Positions 25,585 through 35,469 of a DNA stretch of 64,000 bases are shown piece by piece (position 1 is the stretch's first letter; each line of letters starts with the position of its first letter). The DNA lies in assembly GCF_001696535.1 (NCBI RefSeq), contig NZ_MBQE01000002.1, forward strand, positions 1-64,000, written 5' to 3'. The notes beneath the pieces are model-generated. The model saw nothing but the letters and a program-made list of their open reading frames with translations. It did not search any database and was not told the DNA's origin. Both the position numbers and the translations under genes were made by a program. The stretch comes from Stappia indica (GTDB lineage: Bacteria > Pseudomonadota > Alphaproteobacteria > Rhizobiales > Stappiaceae).

Positions 25585-25701
25585 TTTGGCCTGACGGATC
25601 GCTCCTGGCAACCGCGCAGAACGAGGGCCTCTTGGCCCCTTGCGCCGGCCTGCGGCTTTCCGGAATTCGTTCCCGACAAAACAGAGACATTGGGGGAAGC
25701 G

Positions 25702-26322
25702 ATGCAACGCGTCGACAACTGGATCACGCGCTTCGAGGAGAACGTGATCGCGCTTCTGCTCGCGGCGATGACCATCGTGACCTTCACTCAGGTGGTTGCC
25801 CGCTACGGCTTCAACTCCGGCTGGACCGGAGCACTCGAACTCACCCGTATCCTCTTCGCCTGGCTGATCCTGTTCGGCATGAGCTACGGGGTGAAGATGG
25901 GCACGCATCTGGGTGTCGATGCGATCATTCGCCTGTTCCCGGCACCGATCTTCCGCATCCTGGCGATCTTCGGCGCGCTTTGCGGTGTGGCCTATGCGGT
26001 CATCCTGCTGCATTCCGACTGGCTGCAGTGGTTCGGCATCAGCACCCGCGGCGGCGCCATCGACTACTGGTCGCGCATGTATCGGATCGGCATCGGCCTC
26101 GACGACCTGCGCTATCCGGAGCTGGTGCAGGAGACGTTCGGCACCCAGGAACGCGTGCAGCGCTGGATCGCCTATCTGATCCTTCCCGTGGGACTGGCCC
26201 TCTTCGCATTCCGCTGCGCCCAGGCGGCCTGGCAGATCTTCACCGGCAAGCGCGAGATGATGATCGCAGCGCACGAAGCGGAAGAGCTTGTCGCCGAAAA
26301 CAAAAACGTGCTGAAGGACTGA
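25702..26322 (+). CDS. dctQ: TRAP transporter small membrane subunit DctQ
   Basis: A 206-residue four-helix membrane protein; spans are visible at about 15-35, 50-70, 90-112 and 155-180. The TQVVARYGFNSGWTGALELTRILFAW region (kept here by position, 30-55) is typical of DctQ. The ATG at 25702 has GGGGGAAG upstream. The loop before the last helix (about 115-155) is longer than in minimal DctQ proteins. It pairs with DctM, whose gene starts eight bases later. Confidence 0.88.
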   Translation: MQRVDNWITRFEENVIALLLAAMTIVTFTQVVARYGFNSGWTGALELTRILFAWLILFGMSYGVKMGTHLGVDAIIRLFPAPIFRILAIFGALCGVAYAVILLHSDWLQWFGISTRGGAIDYWSRMYRIGIGLDDLRYPELVQETFGTQERVQRWIAYLILPVGLALFAFRCAQAAWQIFTGKREMMIAAHEAEELVAENKNVLKD

Positions 26323-26329
26323 TCCCGCC

Positions 26330-27736
26330 ATGGAAGCCGGTGTTCTCTTCATCATGGTGCTCGGGCTGCTGTTCCTCGGCGTCCCGATCGCGATCGCGCT
26401 GGGCCTGTCCAGCGTCCTGACGATCGCCTTCTTCTCCCAGGACTCCATGTCCTCGGTGGCTCTGCAGCTGTTCACGGCTTCGCAGAACTACACGCTGCTG
26501 GCGATTCCCTTCTTCATTCTCGCCTCGGCCTTCATGTCGACGGGCGGTGTCGCCCGGCGCATCATTCGCTTCGCCATCGCCTGCGTCGGTCACCTTCGCG
26601 GCGGCATGGCGATCGCGGCGGTGTTCTCGTGCATGCTCTTCGCGGCGCTGTCCGGCTCCTCGCCGGCGACGGTGGTCGCGATCGGCACCATCGCCATCGC
26701 CGGCATGCGGCAGGTCGGCTACACCAAGGAATTCGCGGCCGGCGTCATCGCCAATGCGGGCACGCTCGGCATCCTCATCCCGCCGTCCATCGTGATGGTG
26801 GTCTATGCGGCTGCGACCGACGTGTCCGTAGGCCGCATGTTCCTGGCCGGCGTCATTCCGGGCCTTGTGGCCGGCTTCCTGCTGATGGCCGCGATCTATG
26901 TGAACGCGCGCATCAAGAACATGCCCAAGCAGCCGTTCGGCGGCCTGGGCGAGGTCGCCTCGGCGGCCGGCGAGGCGGGCTTCGGCCTGCTGCTGATCGT
27001 CATCATTCTCGGCGGCATCTACGGCGGCATCTTCACGCCGACGGAAGCAGCTGCGGTCGCTGCGGTCTATTCGTTCCTGATCGCGATCTTCATCTATCGC
27101 GACATGGGCCCGCTCAAGGGCGTGCCGATGCGCAAGGATGGCGAGGCGCTGGGGGCGGCGATCCTGCGGAACGTCTGGTTGACCGTGGTCTATTTCCTGC
27201 CCGGTTGCGTTCACAGCGACACGCGCAAGGTGCTGGTCGACGCGTCGAAGACGACGGTGATGCTGATGTTCATCATCGTCAACGCGCTGCTCTTCGCCCA
27301 CACCCTGACGGCCGAGCGCATTCCGCAGGCGATCACCGACTGGATGATCGGCGCGGGCTTCACCTGGTTCACCTTCCTGATCGCCGTGAACATCCTGCTG
27401 CTGATCGGCGGCCAGTTCATGGAGCCGTCGGGTCTTTTGCTCATCGTTGCGCCGGTGGTGTTCCCCATCGGCATGGCGCTCGGCGTCGATCCGATCCATC
27501 TCGGCATCATCATGGTGGTGAACATGGAGATCGGCATGATCACACCGCCCATCGGCCTCAACCTGTTCGTGACATCAGGCATAACCGGCATGAGTCTCGT
27601 TCAGGTGGTGCGGGCGGCAGCACCCTTCGTGCTGATCCTGTTCATCTTCCTGATCCTGGTGACCTATGTCCCTGCGCTGTCGACCTGGCTGCCCTATTCG
27701 CTGATGGGGCCGGAGCTGGTCACCCGAACGGGCTGA
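26330..27736 (+). CDS. dctM: TRAP transporter large permease DctM
   Basis: A 468-residue, about 12-helix permease that moves the DctP ligand with a sodium gradient. Conserved stretches include SGSSPATVVAIGTI, GTLGILIPPSIVMVVYA and ITPPIGLNLFV. It is roughly 40 residues longer than the common DctM length; the extra material lies in the middle cytoplasmic/periplasmic loop around residues 262-310 (DMGPLKGVPMRKD through the CVHSDTRKV segment). A strong terminator follows. Confidence 0.9.
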   Translation: MEAGVLFIMVLGLLFLGVPIAIALGLSSVLTIAFFSQDSMSSVALQLFTASQNYTLLAIPFFILASAFMSTGGVARRIIRFAIACVGHLRGGMAIAAVFSCMLFAALSGSSPATVVAIGTIAIAGMRQVGYTKEFAAGVIANAGTLGILIPPSIVMVVYAAATDVSVGRMFLAGVIPGLVAGFLLMAAIYVNARIKNMPKQPFGGLGEVASAAGEAGFGLLLIVIILGGIYGGIFTPTEAAAVAAVYSFLIAIFIYRDMGPLKGVPMRKDGEALGAAILRNVWLTVVYFLPGCVHSDTRKVLVDASKTTVMLMFIIVNALLFAHTLTAERIPQAITDWMIGAGFTWFTFLIAVNILLLIGGQFMEPSGLLLIVAPVVFPIGMALGVDPIHLGIIMVVNMEIGMITPPIGLNLFVTSGITGMSLVQVVRAAAPFVLILFIFLILVTYVPALSTWLPYSLMGPELVTRTG

Positions 27737-27764
27737 TCTCGAGATCAGGCAAATCCGCAACAAC

Positions 27765-27800
27765 AAAGACCCCGGCAATGGTCCCATCGCCGGGGTCTTT
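27765..27800. terminator. Terminator after dctPQM
   Basis: A 12-bp stem AAAGACCCCGGC / GCCGGGGTCTTT with a 12-base loop, flanked by T-rich CGTTT on the plus strand and by A-rich bases on the left, so it can stop dctM and the convergent SCP2 gene. Confidence 0.85.
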
Positions 27801-27835
27801 CGTTTGCTCAGGGCTGCAGGTGCGAGCCTTCGCCG

Positions 27836-28117
27836 TCAGACGATGCTGCCGAGTTTCATCGCGACGCCCATATCGCCGGTCACCTTGATCTTGCCGGTCA
27901 TGAAGGCCGTGGTCGGGTTGAGGTTGCCGGCCAGCAGATCCGCCAGATCGTCCTGCGAGATCGAGATGGTGCAGTCGGCGTCCTTGTCCTCGTTGGAGAC
28001 GCTGGAGCCTTCGACATAGATGACGCCCGCATCGCCGCAGTCGAATTTCACGCTGTCGGAGATGCCGCCGCCGGCCACCTTGCCGCGCACGGCCTCGGTC
28101 AGTTGGTCCATCGTCAT
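27836..28117 (-). CDS. SCP2-domain (sterol carrier protein-like) small protein
   Basis: A 93-residue protein made almost entirely of one SCP2 lipid-binding fold. The segment with CTISISQDDLADLLAGNLNP followed by AFMTGKIKVTGDMGVAMKL is diagnostic of the family. The start at 28117 has CAGGAGAACAGAC directly upstream. Such stand-alone SCP2 proteins bind acyl-CoAs or other lipids; the bacterial role is unclear. The gene is solitary between the dct terminator and the dehydratase gene. Confidence 0.85.
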   Translation of the reverse strand: MTMDQLTEAVRGKVAGGGISDSVKFDCGDAGVIYVEGSSVSNEDKDADCTISISQDDLADLLAGNLNPTTAFMTGKIKVTGDMGVAMKLGSIV

Positions 28118-28168
28118 GTCTGTTCTCCTGTCGTCGGATCGCCTCGTTCGTCGCACACAAGCATGGTG

Positions 28169-28185
28169 CTTACGTAAACGTCAAG
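28169..28185 (-). promoter_or_regulatory. TTGACGTTTACGTAA element upstream of the SCP2 gene
   Basis: On the minus strand the sequence reads CTTGACGTTTACGTAAG, starting with a -35-like TTGACG. It resembles, from memory, motifs proposed for LiuR/fatty-acid-type regulators of acyl-CoA metabolism, which would suit an SCP2 gene. It has not been compared with a motif matrix. Confidence 0.35.
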
Positions 28186-28223
28186 TGCTGGCGGGCGTGT
28201 GCGACGAAACAGGCGATGACGCG

Positions 28224-30023
28224 TCAGTGGTTGTTTCTCGGCAACCCCTTCGAGGCTGCGATATCTCGATAGGCGACCGCGGGCTTCAGGACCATGCCCT
28301 TGTCGAATTGATCGATGATGCCGCGCTGGATTTCCTGCCAGGGGGTCTGGTGATCCGGGATCGCGAATCCGCCAGAAGCCGCGAGCTCCGCCCGTCGCTG
28401 CTCCAGTTCTTCGTCCGATATCAGGATGTTCGCCGTGCAGGCCCGAAGGTCGATGCGCACGCGGTCGCCGGTCTTCAGCAGGGCGAGGCCGCCGCCGGCC
28501 GCTGCCTCGGGAGAAGCGTTGAGGATCGACGCCGAGCCGGACGTGCCGGACTGTCGCCCGTCGCCGATGCAGGGCATGGCGTGGATGCCGCGTTTGATGA
28601 GAGCGGCAGGTGGCTGCATGTTGACCACCTCCGCGCCGCCCGGATAGCCGATCGGACCGGTGCCGCGAATGAACAGCAGGCAGTTCTCGTCGATCTCCAG
28701 CTCCGGATCGTCGATGCGGTGGTGATAGTCCTCAGGCCCCTCGAAGACGATGGCGCGGCCTTCGAAAGCGTCCGGATCGTCCGGGTTGGACAGGTAGCGG
28801 TCGCGGAATTCCTTCGAGATCACGCTTGTCTTCATGATCGCGCTGTCGAAGAGGTTGCCCTTCAGGTTCAGGAAGCCCGCCTTGTCGACCAAGGGATCGC
28901 TGACCGGCCGGATGACCCGCGTATCCAGGTTCTCCGCGGCGCTGCAATTGTCGCCAAGGCTTTTGCCGTTCACGGTCAGCGCCTGCGGATGGGGCAGGCG
29001 TTCTGCCTTCATCAACTCGCCGATGACCGCAGGCACGCCTCCGGCATGGTGATAGTCCTCGCCGAGATATTCGCCGGCCGGCTGCATGTTGACGATGAGC
29101 GGAACGTCGTGGCCGAGACGCTGCCAGTCGTCGTTGTCGAGCGGCACTCCGAGATGCCGGGCGACCGCGTTGAGATGGATCGGCGCGTTGGTCGAGCCGC
29201 CGATGGCCGAATTGACGACGATGGCGTTCTCGAAGGCCTCGCGGGTCATGATGTCGGACGGCTTGAGGTCCTCCCAGACCATGTCGACAATCCTGAGACC
29301 TGTCTGGTAGGCAATCTGCGCGCGCTCACGGTAGGTGGCGGGGATGGCTGCGCCTCCCGGCAACTGCATGCCCAGAGCTTCCGCGAGCGAGTTCATCGTC
29401 GTCGCCGTGCCCATCGTGTTGCAATAGCCCACCGACGGAGCCGACGAGGCGACGAGATCCATGAAGCCGGCATAGTCGATCTCGCCGGCGGCGAGCATCT
29501 CGCGCGCCTTCCAGACGATGGTGCCGGAACCGGTCCGCTCGCCCCGGTGCCAGCCGTTGAGCATCGGCCCGACCGACAGGGCAATGGCCGGAATGTTGAC
29601 GGTCGCCGCCGCCATCAGGCAGGCGGGAGTTGTCTTGTCGCAACCGATGGTCAGGACGACGCCGTCGATGGGATAGCCGTAGAGCAGCTCCACCAGACCG
29701 AGATAGGCGAGATTGCGGTCGAGCGAGGCTGTCGGCCGCTTGCCGGTCTCCTGGATCGGGTGGACGGGAAACTCGAAGCAAATGCCGCCGGCCTCGCGGA
29801 TGCCTTCACGCACCCGCTTGGCCAGTTCGATGTGGTGCCGGTTGCAGGGCGAGAGATCGGACCCCGTCTGGGCGATGCCGATGATCGGCTTGCCGGACTG
29901 CAGTTCCTCCCGCGTCAGCCCGTAGTTCAGATAGCGCTCGATGTAGAGCGCCGTCATGCCGGGATCGTCGGGATTGTCGAACCAGGCGCGCGAACGAAGG
30001 CGGTTGGGGTCTCTCGCGGTCAT
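28224..30023 (-). CDS. IlvD/Edd-family sugar-acid dehydratase (arabonate/xylonate-type)
   Basis: A 599-residue iron-sulfur dehydratase. The cluster cysteines appear in [22 protein letters not shown] and the later Cys segment, and the family [13 protein letters not shown] motif is near residue 485. The length (about 600) and these motifs match the pentonate dehydratase subgroup (L-arabonate, D-xylonate) more than IlvD (about 560-615) or phosphogluconate dehydratase. It would convert a sugar acid to a 2-keto-3-deoxy acid. The xylose-type importer at 9-12 kb fits a pentose-using cell, but no sugar dehydrogenase or aldolase is adjacent. GGAG precedes the start. Confidence 0.85.
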   Translation of the reverse strand: MTARDPNRLRSRAWFDNPDDPGMTALYIERYLNYGLTREELQSGKPIIGIAQTGSDLSPCNRHHIELAKRVREGIREAGGICFEFPVHPIQETGKRPTASLDRNLAYLGLVELLYGYPIDGVVLTIGCDKTTPACLMAAATVNIPAIALSVGPMLNGWHRGERTGSGTIVWKAREMLAAGEIDYAGFMDLVASSAPSVGYCNTMGTATTMNSLAEALGMQLPGGAAIPATYRERAQIAYQTGLRIVDMVWEDLKPSDIMTREAFENAIVVNSAIGGSTNAPIHLNAVARHLGVPLDNDDWQRLGHDVPLIVNMQPAGEYLGEDYHHAGGVPAVIGELMKAERLPHPQALTVNGKSLGDNCSAAENLDTRVIRPVSDPLVDKAGFLNLKGNLFDSAIMKTSVISKEFRDRYLSNPDDPDAFEGRAIVFEGPEDYHHRIDDPELEIDENCLLFIRGTGPIGYPGGAEVVNMQPPAALIKRGIHAMPCIGDGRQSGTSGSASILNASPEAAAGGGLALLKTGDRVRIDLRACTANILISDEELEQRRAELAASGGFAIPDHQTPWQEIQRGIIDQFDKGMVLKPAVAYRDIAASKGLPRNNH

Positions 30024-30052
30024 GCTTGTCTCCGGGCCGTTGGCTGTTCTAT

Positions 30053-30063
30053 TTGTAATACAA
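30053..30063. promoter_or_regulatory. Candidate GntR/FadR-type operator upstream of the dehydratase
   Basis: TTGTAATACAA is an 11-bp perfect dyad about a central base in a locally AT-rich stretch 30-40 bases upstream of the dehydratase start. It resembles operators of FadR-subfamily GntR repressors (TNGTNNNACNA). No GntR gene is present in the window. Confidence 0.45.
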
Positions 30064-30089
30064 TATAGCTCAGATCAATGGCCCTGTTG

Positions 30090-32348
30090 TCATTTCCGGA
30101 CCTCTTTCGTGCGCCACCGCCGCAGCAGCGCCGCGTTGGTGACCACAGAGACCGATGACAGCGCCATGGCCGCTCCTGCAAGCGCCGGCGTCAGCATGCC
30201 GAGTGCGGCAAGCGGGATCCCCACCACATTGTAGATGAAGGCCCAGAAGAGATTCTGGCGGATCTTGCGAACCGTGGCGCGGGAGATGTCGATCGCATCA
30301 GCCACGAGATCCGGACGGGAGCGCATCAGGGTGATGCCGGCGGTTTCCATCGCGACTTCCGTGCCGCTGCCCATGGCAATGCCGACGCTGGCCGCCGCGA
30401 GGGCGGGTGCATCGTTGACCCCGTCGCCAACCATGGCGACGGTGCGGCCGGCGCTGGTGAGTTCGGAGACTGTCTCTGCCTTTCCTTCGGGGGCAACGCC
30501 GGCGATCACCCGGCCGATACCCGCCTCGGCGGCGACAGCCCGGGCTACGGCTTCCGTATCGCCGGTGAGCATGACCGTCTCGATATCCATGGCGGCAAGG
30601 CGCTGCAGGGCGACAGGCGTTTCGTCGCGCAGCGTGTCCGCCATCGCGATCACGCCGACGGCCCGGCCGGCGACGGCAATGCCGGCACAGGTCTTCCCCT
30701 GAGCCTCGAACTCACGGAAGATCTGCTGCACGAGGAACGTGTCGATCGAATGGGTCTCGAGCAGGCGTCGATTGCCGATCAGAACCTGTTCGCCGGCGAT
30801 CTCGGCCACGATTCCCTGGCCTGCGATGGCGCGGAAACTTGCCGGACGAGAGAGATCCAGGCCGCGCTCGCGTGCCGCTGCTACGATGGCTCCCGCCAAG
30901 GGATGCTCGCTCGGCAGCTGGGCGCTCGCCGCAATCAGCAGCAGGCGATTCTGGTTGCCGTCGAAGGAGCGGATATCGGTGACGGTAGGGGCGCCGCGAG
31001 TGAGGGTGCCGGTCTTGTCAAACACCACCGTGTTCACCGAATGCGCCGTTTCCAGAGCCTCGATGTCGCGGATCAGGATGCCGGCGCGTGCCGCGGCGCC
31101 GGTTCCTGCGACGAGTGCCGTCGGCGTCGCCAGTCCGAGTGCGCAGGGGCAGGCGATCACCAGCACGGCGACTGTCGCACCGATGGCGGCATCGAGCCCG
31201 GCGCCGGAGAACCACCAGCCGGCAAAGGTGGCGAGCGCCACCAGCACCACGACGGGCACGAAGATCGCGGAGACCTTGTCCACCAGCTTCTGCACCGGTG
31301 CGCGGGAGTTTTGCGCATTTTCGACGAGGCGAATGATCGAGGCGAGCTTGCTGTCGCCTGCAACGGCCGAGACTTCGACGGTCAGGGCGCCGGAGCCGTT
31401 GATGGTTCCGCCGATGACTTCGTCGCCGACGGCTTTGGCCACCGGCATGCTCTCGCCGGTCAGCAGCGCTTCGTCCACCTCGCTCGCCCCGTCGCGCACG
31501 GTGCCGTCGACCGGCACGCGTTCGCCGGGGCGCACGAGAATGGCGTCGCCCGGAAACAGGCTTTCGACCGGCACGGTCTCGATGTCGTCGCCCGCGATCT
31601 TGTGGGCAACCTGGGGCTTCAATTCGCTCAAGGCACGGATGGCGGCCGTGGTCGTCCGCTTCGCGCGCATTTCCAGCAGTTTGCCGAACAGGATCAGCGT
31701 CAGGATGACCGAGGAGGCCTCGAAATAGAGATGGCCGGGCTCCTGCGGCCAGGCCAGCACTGTGAGGGCCAGACTGTAGCCATAGGCTGCGGTCGTGCCG
31801 AGCACGACGAGCACGTCCATGTTGGCGCCGCCGCCGGCCAGGGCCTTGAAGGCGCCCACATAAAACCGGCGTCCGACGAGAACCTGCACCAGACCGGCCA
31901 GAACGGCCTGTGCCCAGGCCGGCGGCATCAGCATCACCCCGAAGGGGGCCGCCGCCATCGAGGCGACCATCGGGGCCGACATCAGCGCAGAGAAGACCAG
32001 CAGCAGAAGCGTCCGCCGCTCGTCGCGGCGGACACGGGCGTCGGCCTCGTCCTGCCGGCGCTTTTCTTCCTGCCAGCCGGTCGAGCGCTCGCTGGCGGTA
32101 TATCCGGTCGCCTCGACCGCCGAAATGATGTCCGCGGCGGACACGCTGCCATCCGTCTGGACCACGGCCGTCTCCAGCGGCAGGTTGACGGTGGCACGCA
32201 GCACGCCGGGCTTGCGGCTCAGAACCTTTTCGATGCGCGCGGAGCAGGCCGCACAGGTCATCCCGCCGATATCGAGATGGACGAGGGGCGCAGCGCCGGG
32301 CTCAGATGCCGCAAGCGAATTGCGCATGTCGGGGGCGGCTTGGGTCAT
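30090..32348 (-). CDS. copA: Copper-exporting P1B-type ATPase CopA
   Basis: A 752-residue heavy-metal ATPase. One N-terminal metal-binding domain carries GMTCAAC (Cys32, Cys35). The membrane CPC motif lies in IACPCALG, followed by DKTGTLT (phosphorylated Asp), the SEHPLAG HP motif, the GDGVND hinge, and YN (FIYNVVG) and MALSS motifs in the last two helices. This CPC/YN/MxxSS set is the Cu(I) P1B-1 signature. It exports Cu(I) from the cytoplasm. The promoter upstream is of CueR type. It is the only copper gene visible here. Confidence 0.95.
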   Translation of the reverse strand: MTQAAPDMRNSLAASEPGAAPLVHLDIGGMTCAACSARIEKVLSRKPGVLRATVNLPLETAVVQTDGSVSAADIISAVEATGYTASERSTGWQEEKRRQDEADARVRRDERRTLLLLVFSALMSAPMVASMAAAPFGVMLMPPAWAQAVLAGLVQVLVGRRFYVGAFKALAGGGANMDVLVVLGTTAAYGYSLALTVLAWPQEPGHLYFEASSVILTLILFGKLLEMRAKRTTTAAIRALSELKPQVAHKIAGDDIETVPVESLFPGDAILVRPGERVPVDGTVRDGASEVDEALLTGESMPVAKAVGDEVIGGTINGSGALTVEVSAVAGDSKLASIIRLVENAQNSRAPVQKLVDKVSAIFVPVVVLVALATFAGWWFSGAGLDAAIGATVAVLVIACPCALGLATPTALVAGTGAAARAGILIRDIEALETAHSVNTVVFDKTGTLTRGAPTVTDIRSFDGNQNRLLLIAASAQLPSEHPLAGAIVAAARERGLDLSRPASFRAIAGQGIVAEIAGEQVLIGNRRLLETHSIDTFLVQQIFREFEAQGKTCAGIAVAGRAVGVIAMADTLRDETPVALQRLAAMDIETVMLTGDTEAVARAVAAEAGIGRVIAGVAPEGKAETVSELTSAGRTVAMVGDGVNDAPALAAASVGIAMGSGTEVAMETAGITLMRSRPDLVADAIDISRATVRKIRQNLFWAFIYNVVGIPLAALGMLTPALAGAAMALSSVSVVTNAALLRRWRTKEVRK

Positions 32349-32414
32349 CCGCTGATCTCCGTTGCAGGAGGCCTGTCCGAGGGAGGCGGACAGGTTCCGA
32401 TGGTGTCGGCAACG

Positions 32415-32445
32415 GGTATAGGCCTTCCGGTCGCTGGAAGGTCAA
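32415..32445 (-). promoter_or_regulatory. CueR-type (MerR family) promoter of copA
   Basis: On the minus strand, -35 TTGACC (32440-32445) and -10 TATACC (32415-32420) are separated by 19 bp. The spacer contains the dyad CCTTCC-N7-GGAAGG (32423-32441). The long 19-bp spacer plus this dyad is the textbook architecture of copper-responsive MerR activators. Transcription would begin about 60 bases before copA. Confidence 0.88.
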
Positions 32446-32461
32446 GAGGGGGACGGGCCCG

Positions 32462-33490
32462 TCAGACCCGCCCTTCCTCCACCGCGTGACAGGCGACTTC
32501 CGCTCCGCCCATGTCCTGCAGCAAGGGCAGTTCGCGCTTGCAGCGATCATTGGCCAGAGGGCAGCGCGGATGGAACGCGCACCCGCTCGGCGGATTGATC
32601 GGATTGGGAATTTCGCCTTCCACCGGCCGGCGCGGGGTGCCCGTCATGTCGAGGTCGGGGATCGCTGCCAGCAGCATGCGCGTGTAGGGATGGCGCGGAT
32701 TGCGGAACAGCTCACGACTTTCCGCCACCTCCACGAGCCGGCCGAGATACATCACGCCGATGCGCTTTGCCATGTGACGGACGACGGCGAGGTCGTGGCT
32801 GATGAACAGGTAGGTCAGCCCGAACTCGTCCTGAAGGTCGCGCATCAGGTTGAGGATCTGCGCCTGCACCGAGACGTCCAGCGCGGAGGTCGGCTCGTCG
32901 CAGACGAGGAATTCCGGCTTGGAGGCAAGGGCACGGGCAATGCAGATGCGTTGCCGCTGTCCACCCGAAAACTCGTGCGGATACTTGGCGCCGTCCCGCG
33001 GATGCAGGCGCACCAGTTCGAGAAGCTCGCCGACACGGGCGGCGATCGCCTCCTCCGAACTCTCCAGCTTGAACGCACGGATCGGCTCCGCGATGATCCG
33101 GTCGACCCGCCAGCGCGGGTTGAGGCTCGCGTAGGGATCTTGGAAGATCATCTGGATGCGCCGGCGCAGTTCGCGCATCTCCTGCCCCGACTGGCGGCGC
33201 GAGCGCATGTCGACGCCCTCGATGCGGATTTCGCCTGCGCTTGCCTCCAGCAGGCCGACGACCATCTTGGCGACCGTCGACTTGCCCGAACCGGATTCGC
33301 CGACCAGCGCGAAGGTCTCCCCCTTCGAAATGGAGAAGGAGATGTCCTGCGCGGCCTTGAGGAAGGCCTTGGGCGAGCGCTCCAGCACCCGGTTAAGCCA
33401 GGGCTTGGAGACGTCGAAGGTGCGCGAAAGCGCGCGGACCTCGACAACGGCACCGCTCTTCGCCGCGGCGTCCTGCATGACCGTGTTCAT
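32462..33490 (-). CDS. Oligo/dipeptide ABC transporter ATPase (OppF/DppF-type)
   Basis: A 342-residue ATPase of a peptide importer. Walker A is GESGSGKST, the signature is FSGGQRQRI, Walker B is FLVCDEP, and the C-terminal oligopeptide-transporter extension (PSGCAFHPRCPLANDRC, with its Cys-rich iron-sulfur-like pattern) is present. It is the last gene of the opp-like operon and overlaps the upstream ATPase gene by four bases. Confidence 0.9.
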   Translation of the reverse strand: MNTVMQDAAAKSGAVVEVRALSRTFDVSKPWLNRVLERSPKAFLKAAQDISFSISKGETFALVGESGSGKSTVAKMVVGLLEASAGEIRIEGVDMRSRRQSGQEMRELRRRIQMIFQDPYASLNPRWRVDRIIAEPIRAFKLESSEEAIAARVGELLELVRLHPRDGAKYPHEFSGGQRQRICIARALASKPEFLVCDEPTSALDVSVQAQILNLMRDLQDEFGLTYLFISHDLAVVRHMAKRIGVMYLGRLVEVAESRELFRNPRHPYTRMLLAAIPDLDMTGTPRRPVEGEIPNPINPPSGCAFHPRCPLANDRCKRELPLLQDMGGAEVACHAVEEGRV

Positions 33491-34473
33491 CGGCCTGCCC
33501 CTTCCGTTTCCAGCAGTTTCCAGCAGGCAGCCTGGCTTTCACCGGCGGGCATCAGCTCGGGACGTTCGATACGGCAGCGCTCCATCGTCAGCGAGCAGCG
33601 CGGGTTGAAGGCGCAGCCGGTGGGGATGGAATCGAGCCGGGGCATCGAACCGGGGATCTGGGTCAGCCGGTCGTGGTCGCCGGTGAGGGAGGGAATCGCT
33701 CCCATCAGGCCGATCGTGTACGGGTGACTCGGAGACTTGATGACATCGCGGACCGGCCCGATCTCGGCGATCCGTCCGGAATACATCACGGCCACACGGT
33801 CGGCCGTCTCGGCGATGACGCCCATGTCGTGAGTGATCAGCATCACCGCCGTGCCATGGTCGCGGCACACGCGCTGCAACAGGCGGATGATCTGCGACTG
33901 CACGGAAACGTCGAGCGCTGTTGTCGGCTCGTCCGCGATCACCAGTTCCGGTTCGGCGCACAGGGCAAGGGCGATCACGACGCGCTGGCGCATGCCGCCC
34001 GAGAACTGATGCGGATAGGCGGACAGCCGGTCTCCGGCTGCCGGAATGCCGACCTCCTCCAGCAGCGCCACTGCCCGATCCCGCGCTTCGCGTTCGGAGA
34101 CCGGCAGATGGGTCATGATCGTTTCTATGATCTGGTCGCCGATGGTGAAGAGCGGATTGAGGCTGGTGAGCGGGTCCTGGAAAACCATGCCGATGCGCTT
34201 GCCGCGCAGCTTGCGCATGGCCGCCGGCGGCAGGTTGTCGATGCGCTCGCCCTTGAGGCGGATCTCGCCGCCGGCAATGCGACCCGGCGGCTCGAGCAGG
34301 CCGATCACGGCAGTACCGGTGATCGACTTGCCCGCACCGGATTCGCCGACCACGCCCAGCACTTCGCCTTCCCGCAGGTTGAACGAGATGCCGTCGATTG
34401 CCGTCAGCACGCCGCGACGGGTGGGAAATTCGACCCGCAGGTCCTTCACGGAAAGCAGGGGTTGTCTCTTCAT
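33487..34473 (-). CDS. Oligo/dipeptide ABC transporter ATPase (OppD/DppD-type)
   Basis: A 328-residue ATPase, partner of the OppF-type subunit. Walker A is GESGAGKSI, with the signature FSGGMRQRV, Walker B LVIADEPTTALD and the C-terminal TGCAFNPRCSLTMERC extension. Walker A has Ile after Lys-Ser rather than the usual Thr, a common variant in OppD. It pairs with the downstream ATPase to drive the two permeases. Confidence 0.9.
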   Translation of the reverse strand: MKRQPLLSVKDLRVEFPTRRGVLTAIDGISFNLREGEVLGVVGESGAGKSITGTAVIGLLEPPGRIAGGEIRLKGERIDNLPPAAMRKLRGKRIGMVFQDPLTSLNPLFTIGDQIIETIMTHLPVSEREARDRAVALLEEVGIPAAGDRLSAYPHQFSGGMRQRVVIALALCAEPELVIADEPTTALDVSVQSQIIRLLQRVCRDHGTAVMLITHDMGVIAETADRVAVMYSGRIAEIGPVRDVIKSPSHPYTIGLMGAIPSLTGDHDRLTQIPGSMPRLDSIPTGCAFNPRCSLTMERCRIERPELMPAGESQAACWKLLETEGAGR

Positions 34474-34500
34474 GATCCGCTGTCTCTGTCCGTGTTCATG

Positions 34501-35463
34501 TCAACGCAGCTTCGGGTTCAAGGCATCGCGCAGCCAGTCGCCCAGAAGGTTCACCGCCAGCACCAGCACGGCGAGCGCACAGCCGGGGAACATCGCGATC
34601 CACCATTCGCCCGAGAACAGGAAGTCGTTGCCGATGCGAACGAGGGTGCCCAGCGACGGCTGGGTGGGTGGGATACCGACGCCGAGGAACGACAGGGTCG
34701 CCTCGGTGATGATGGCAAGGCCGAGATTGATCGTGGCGATGACCAGTACCGGCCCGATCACATTGGGCAGCACGTGCCGGATCATGATCAGGAAGGGCGG
34801 GATGCCGATCAGCCGGGCCGCCTGGACATATTCCTTGTTGCGCTCCACCAGCGTCGAGCCGCGCACCGTGCGGGCGAACTGCACCCAGAAGGACAGCGCG
34901 ATGGAGAAGACGAGGATCCAGAAGGCGAAGCGTTCCCGGTCGAGGTTGCCGAAGACGGCACGGGCGACGCCGTCGACCAGCAGGGCGATCAGGATCGCCG
35001 GAAAGGTCAGCTGCACCTCGGCGACGCGCATGATCACCGCGTCGACCTTGCCGCCGACATAGCCGGCAATCAGTCCGAGCAGAACGCCGACGATAGCGGC
35101 GAAGAACACCGAAAGGAAGCCGACGGCGATGGAGATGCGGGCGCCATAAAGGATGCCCGAGAAGACGTCGCGGCCCTGGTCGTCCGTCCCGAGCAGGTAG
35201 TTCGGGTCGGAATATTCCATGCCGATCGGCGGCAGCCGCGCATCCAGAATGGAGATGCTGGCGAGGTCGAACGGATTATGCGGGGCGATCCAGGGGGCAA
35301 GTGCGGCGCCGATCAGGAACAGCAGCGTTACCACCGCGGACAGGATGGTGATCTTCGACCGCAGGAAGGAATGCATGATGTCGCTGTCGAGAATGCGCGA
35401 CAGCCTGCTGCGGCCGCGCGGCTCCTGCTTGATCGCGCTCTCTTCGGTTGCGTTGGTCATCAT
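34501..35463 (-). CDS. Peptide ABC transporter permease (OppC/DppC-type)
   Basis: A 320-residue permease with an N-terminal cytoplasmic tail, a first membrane span near residues 40-60, the GTDDQGRDVFSGILYGARIS segment typical of OppC, and four to five further spans. The EAA-type loop is around AARLIGIPPFLIMIRHVLPN. Two adjacent ATG codons are possible; the second (35460) sits at a better distance from AGGAGG. Part of the opp-like operon. Confidence 0.88.
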   Translation of the reverse strand: MMTNATEESAIKQEPRGRSRLSRILDSDIMHSFLRSKITILSAVVTLLFLIGAALAPWIAPHNPFDLASISILDARLPPIGMEYSDPNYLLGTDDQGRDVFSGILYGARISIAVGFLSVFFAAIVGVLLGLIAGYVGGKVDAVIMRVAEVQLTFPAILIALLVDGVARAVFGNLDRERFAFWILVFSIALSFWVQFARTVRGSTLVERNKEYVQAARLIGIPPFLIMIRHVLPNVIGPVLVIATINLGLAIITEATLSFLGVGIPPTQPSLGTLVRIGNDFLFSGEWWIAMFPGCALAVLVLAVNLLGDWLRDALNPKLR

Positions 35464-35469
35464 CGCCTC

